Source: Flectobacillus roseus (GTDB taxonomy: Bacteria; Bacteroidota; Bacteroidia; Cytophagales; Spirosomataceae). From it: a stretch of 64,000 nt of DNA. Shown one piece after another: positions 60,591 to 64,000 of this stretch; the first letter of the stretch is position 1; the number at the start of each line of letters is the position of its first letter. A program made the position numbers and the translations under genes. The notes under the pieces were generated by a model. It had not been told where the DNA came from, made no database searches, and saw only the letters and a list, made by a program, of their open reading frames with translations. The DNA lies in the NCBI RefSeq assembly GCF_030056665.1, contig NZ_JASHIG010000003.1, one strand, 5' to 3'.

Positions 60591-61904
60591 CTATAAAATT
60601 GAGTTAATGATAAGTACACCAATGAGCCCCACAACCGCTACAAGCGTTTCCATCATCGACCACGAGCGAATGGTGTCTTTGATACTAAGATTAAAATATT
60701 CTTTGAACATCCAAAAACCAGGGTCATTTACATGCGAAAACATTAAACTACCCACACCAATGGATAATACCATTAAGTTAGGGTCTACCTGTAGCGTCTC
60801 TATCATAGGCGCCATAATGCCAGCGGTAGTTAAGCCTGCCACCGTTGCTGAGCCTAAACACACACGAATAAAAGCGGAAATCAACCAGCCAAGAATCAAA
60901 GGGTGAATACTTATATTTTTGAGTAGTGAAGCCATAACATCGCTCACACCACTTTCCGTAAAAACTTGTTTGAGTGCTCCTGCTCCAGCAATGATTAAGA
61001 GCACCATTGCCACATCTTTCACCGCTTCAGAATAGGTATTCATCGTTTTAGAAAGCGCTTGACTTGTCAGTCCTCCCAAAGTAGCAGTTGCTACCAAAAC
61101 AGCTAAGAGCATTACCATAGCGGGGTCACCAATCAGTTTACAGACTGGTATCAATGCCGAATCACTTGGTAAAATACTAGTAAGAATGGTGGTTCCTGCC
61201 ATCATAAAAACAGGAAATAATGCCGTGAAAAAGCTCAGAAAGGTACTAGGTAAAATTTGATTGGGTTCGGAAGTAGTTGCAAAACTCAAGTTGGGACTTG
61301 AGGAAATATTTTTTAGGGTTAGAGCATAAAGTGGACCAGCAATAATAATGGTCGGAATCGCAATGATGATTCCATATAGTAATGTTTGCCCCATGTCTGC
61401 ATGAAACTGCGCTACCAAAGCAGCAGGCGAGGGGTGAGGAGGTAAGAAACCATGTGCCACCGACAAGGATGCCAGCATGGGTAAGCCAATATACACAGCA
61501 GGCAATTTGTATTGATACACCACCGAAAAAATCAAAGGAATCATCAGTACAAAACCTACATTATAAAATAAGGGTATTCCGATAATAAAACCTGTACAAA
61601 CTAAGCCCCATTGAATGTATTTTTCGCCAAAAAGTCCCATCATAACGGAGGCAATGCGTTGTGCCGCGCCACTTTGAGCCACCAATTTGCCTAGCATAGC
61701 CCCTAAGGCAATGACCCCGACTAACGAGCCCAACATGTCGCCTATTCCTTTTTGAATAGATTTACTGATGAGTTCGAGAGGCATTCCCATACTGATACCA
61801 GCTACCAAGGAGGTAATCAAAAAAGCCAAAAATGGATTGAACTTAGCAACGGTAATCAGTAGCACCAATAGTCCAATACAAACAATTACAAGCAATAAAA
61901 TCAT
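60591..61904 (-). CDS. GntP-family permease (gluconate or D-serine symporter type)
   Basis: A 437-residue inner-membrane protein with 12 or more helices. Landmarks are GIGDMLGSLVGVIALGAMLGKLVAQSGAAQRIA near the N terminus, HGFLPPHPSPAALVAQFHADMGQTLLYG in the middle, and GSATVAGLTTAGIMAPM with SHVNDPGFWMFKEYFNLS near the C terminus. GntP family members carry gluconate or related sugar acids; DsdX is the D-serine member. The D-amino-acid genes downstream make D-serine-like substrates plausible, but the sequence alone does not decide. Confidence 0.92.
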   Translation of the reverse strand: MILLLVIVCIGLLVLLITVAKFNPFLAFLITSLVAGISMGMPLELISKSIQKGIGDMLGSLVGVIALGAMLGKLVAQSGAAQRIASVMMGLFGEKYIQWGLVCTGFIIGIPLFYNVGFVLMIPLIFSVVYQYKLPAVYIGLPMLASLSVAHGFLPPHPSPAALVAQFHADMGQTLLYGIIIAIPTIIIAGPLYALTLKNISSSPNLSFATTSEPNQILPSTFLSFFTALFPVFMMAGTTILTSILPSDSALIPVCKLIGDPAMVMLLAVLVATATLGGLTSQALSKTMNTYSEAVKDVAMVLLIIAGAGALKQVFTESGVSDVMASLLKNISIHPLILGWLISAFIRVCLGSATVAGLTTAGIMAPMIETLQVDPNLMVLSIGVGSLMFSHVNDPGFWMFKEYFNLSIKDTIRSWSMMETLVAVVGLIGVLIINSIL

Positions 61905-62116
61905 AAGAGTTTTGAGTGCAGAGTTAAAAGTGATGAGTTTACTTTAATTTTCTAAATTGTTTTATCCTGAAGTCAAAAAATCACCTTTACGGCTTGTCCA
62001 CACGCTAAAGTTTACTTCTTATTTTAGGGTATTAAAAAGCATATATAAGCTTTTCTTGAATTAAAGAGTGAGGATTTTTTGAAACTCCTCACTCTTCATT
62101 CTACACTCAGCACTGG

Positions 62117-63646
62117 TTAGTTTTTATCCCACCAAATACGAGTTGTCAGCGTATTAGCACCTTGACGAGAGATAGCCTCTTTGAGGTTTGGGCCGTTGAG
62201 GTTTTCTTCAACAATTGGATAAATTAAACGTCTTGGAATCGTACCATTGGTCAAGTTACCTGTAATGTTCACTGGCGTTAATTTAGGATAACCAGTTCTT
62301 CTCCAGTTAGAATATACCTCCACTTCATCTGGGAATAAAGATACCCACATTTGTGAGTGAATTTGTTCCATCTGCGCATCAAAACTTGCAGGGAAAGTAT
62401 GAGTCGCCAAATAGGCATTGATTTTAGCAGTAGAAATAGCCGCTGCATCACCATAGATAGCCATATTGCGCATCGAAGCAGATATACCACCTTGGTAGTA
62501 ACTCGCTGCGTCGCCAGATGCCCATCCTCTCACAATAGCTTCTGCCATCAAGAAATTCATTTCGGCATTACTGATTACCACCATTGGCGCATCCAATTTC
62601 AACACGGTGTTGATATTTGGCTCAGAATAAGTGATAAAATCAGCAGGTTTTTGTAACAAACCGTTTTGCATACCTTTTTGTATGGTAGCAGTAGTATCTT
62701 GCTTTTTATCTACCCAAACAACCGCAATTGAACTCAAACGAGGGTCTTTGTTAGTTTTCAAGAAAGAAATAAATGTATTTGAAAACTTACCACCTTCAGT
62801 ATTATTGTTACCATCTGCTACTGCATAGTTGTTGCCACGCAAAGCTAATGAAACAGGGTTTTTGTTGATGTCTTGACCGTTAGCAATGTACTGCACTTTT
62901 GCCAAATCTTTATCATCCAATATGATGCCTCCAGCAATGGCTTTTTGTGCCCAAGTCTTAGCTGTTGCAGCATCCACTTTTGTCATACGCATCGACAAAC
63001 GGAGCATTAATGAATAAGCAAACTTTTTCCATTTCGTCACATCTCCGCCATACACAATGTCAGCACTTGCGTAGGATGATTTAGTGGCGTCCAAACTCGT
63101 TGCAGCTTGCTCCAATTCTTTCAACATATCCAAGTAAACACTTTGTTGGGTGTCATATTTGGGTGTGAATTTTGAAGAAGTATAACCTTGTCCAGCATCC
63201 GAATATGGAATATCGCCATATAAATCTGTAATGCGGTGGAAAGTATAAGCACGCCAAATACGAGCAATCGCATAAAGGTTTACTTGCGCAGGATCATTTT
63301 TAACAGCATTGATAACTGTCTGAACTTCGTTTACGCTTAATGGGTAAGCGTTGTTGAAGAAATCATACGGGTAAGTGCCTTGCGAGAAAAAGTATTTATC
63401 TCCAATACCTGGCACATCTTTGTATGTCGAAAAATGTTGAATCGAACCTCCTGCTGCAAACTCATACGTACTAGCACAGCTATTGTTGAGCGCATCGTAT
63501 TGTGCCTTGCTAAACATGTAAGATGGCACAATGATGGGAGAGGTATCTGGGTTGATATTGAGTTCTTCAAAACCGTTGTCGCACGAACTGAAAAGTGCAA
63601 CACCAGCCATAAAAAGAAGGGTTTTGAATGTATGTCTCTTTTTCAT
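62117..63646 (-). CDS. SusD/RagB-family (SusD-like 2) lipoprotein
   Basis: A 509-residue surface lipoprotein: the signal peptide ends GVALFSSCDNGFEELNINPDTS with Cys22 lipidated. It has the SusD-like_2 layout (YAIARIWRAYTFHRITDLYGDIPYSDA; QSVYLDMLKELEQAA; YSLMLRLSMRMTKVD; MNFLMAEAIVRGWASG) and ends RRTGYPKLTPVN, RRLIYPIVEE, TRIWWDK. It differs clearly from the SusD at 24.3 kb. It is cotranscribed with the SusC gene that enters from the right edge and precedes GntP and the enzymes. Confidence 0.95.
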   Translation of the reverse strand: MKKRHTFKTLLFMAGVALFSSCDNGFEELNINPDTSPIIVPSYMFSKAQYDALNNSCASTYEFAAGGSIQHFSTYKDVPGIGDKYFFSQGTYPYDFFNNAYPLSVNEVQTVINAVKNDPAQVNLYAIARIWRAYTFHRITDLYGDIPYSDAGQGYTSSKFTPKYDTQQSVYLDMLKELEQAATSLDATKSSYASADIVYGGDVTKWKKFAYSLMLRLSMRMTKVDAATAKTWAQKAIAGGIILDDKDLAKVQYIANGQDINKNPVSLALRGNNYAVADGNNNTEGGKFSNTFISFLKTNKDPRLSSIAVVWVDKKQDTTATIQKGMQNGLLQKPADFITYSEPNINTVLKLDAPMVVISNAEMNFLMAEAIVRGWASGDAASYYQGGISASMRNMAIYGDAAAISTAKINAYLATHTFPASFDAQMEQIHSQMWVSLFPDEVEVYSNWRRTGYPKLTPVNITGNLTNGTIPRRLIYPIVEENLNGPNLKEAISRQGANTLTTRIWWDKN

Positions 63647-63852
63647 AAGTCTCAGGTAATACGCTATTGAGCGGACTCTTTAGCACAAGTTTTTGAATTT
63701 ATCCTAGTTGAAAATGCTACAGTTTGGGGTTTACTGAAAAAGGAAAAAGGGATTTGAAAAATGAGTTTTCTTACAGAATAAGATATAATTGATTATTGAA
63801 AATTTATATTCACAACTCACAATTCCTCATTCAGCACTCTCTCTGAATTAGT

Positions 63853-63870
63853 GGGCGAAAAAATTCGCCC
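63853..63870. repeat. Short hairpin GGGCGAAAAAATTCGCCC
   Basis: A perfect hairpin in the spacer between SusC and SusD, matching the one at 1620-1637 in context (tagtggg) but with a different paired base in both arms. It could slow or fold the transcript between the two genes. Confidence 0.5.
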
Positions 63871-63909
63871 CTAAAAACACATCCCGATTTTCCATCAGTT
63901 CATCACATC

Positions 63910-64000
63910 CTAGAATTTCACTGTTAAGTTGATACCATAGCTACGTGCTCTTGGCAAACCAAATGCCTCGAAACCCTGTGCATTACTGTTTGTGTAACTT
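63910..64000 (-). CDS. SusC/RagA-family transporter, C-terminal end only
   Basis: The last 29 residues of a TonB-linked outer-membrane transporter run out of the right edge. The end reads GFEAFGLPRARSYGINLTVKF, the terminal strand and PRARSYGINL signature of SusC proteins. It precedes the SusD gene on the minus strand, so the second locus has a complete pair only beyond this window. Confidence 0.85.
   Translation of the reverse strand, partial: SYTNSNAQGFEAFGLPRARSYGINLTVKF

Overview
The window looks like a chromosome segment of a Bacteroidota bacterium of the Cytophagia type (Spirosomataceae/Cytophagaceae-like; genus not determinable here). The grounds are AT-rich DNA, two SusC/SusD pairs, a hybrid two-component sensor of the PUL type, DUF5916 and DUF2911 proteins, many short secreted lipoproteins, and several promoters of the Bacteroidota form TAnnTTTG. 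I see no rRNA, tRNA, CRISPR array, phage or complete insertion sequence.

Layout. 1-14 kb is mostly housekeeping: the end of a Cys/Met PLP enzyme, a HAD phosphatase, an APC permease, a DUF5916 outer-membrane protein, a SelW-like protein, an SdiA-regulated lipoprotein, DUF2911, a thioredoxin/DUF3738 fusion, a CheY-like receiver, a PhnP-like metallohydrolase, an ABC exporter pair and a Lys/Ala-rich coiled-coil protein. 14.7-24 kb has a SpoU methyltransferase, hemN, an exported catalase and hemA (a heme-centred group), a MATE exporter and a long GAPDH. hemN has an FNR-type box at class II spacing from a TAnnTTTG box.

24.3-36.5 kb is a fructan utilisation locus, all on the minus strand: GH32 beta-fructosidase, hybrid sensor/regulator, sugar-porter MFS transporter, PfkB fructokinase, SusC and SusD. 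Direct repeats of TGTWACA spaced 20-21 bp lie upstream of GH32 and upstream of the transporter, and are candidate operators of the sensor/regulator. 36.6-38.5 kb is an unusual pair: a cytoplasmic papain-like protein with a polyacidic tail and a small partner. 38.6-42.2 kb has a YdeP-type molybdopterin oxidoreductase and fdhD. 42.6-50.2 kb is a mix of small and secreted proteins (heme-binding protein, DUF922 metalloprotein, YebC, NTF2-like protein, M61/PDZ peptidase, serine hydrolase).

50.5-64 kb is again all minus strand: a GMC oxidoreductase with its gluconate-dehydrogenase-type small subunit, then a second SusC/SusD locus carrying a GntP/DsdX-type permease, GH29, RidA, a D-threonine-aldolase/D-serine-dehydratase-like enzyme, an M19 dipeptidase and GH20. 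This suggests combined catabolism of amino sugars and D-amino-acid dipeptides.

The most striking non-coding feature is the density of dispersed intergenic repeats. They include two MITE-like families with terminal inverted repeats (one with three copies at 14.4, 34.7 and 41.2 kb; one with a compact 86-bp copy at 42.4 kb), a 143-bp tandem duplication, and several hairpin-forming families at gene ends.
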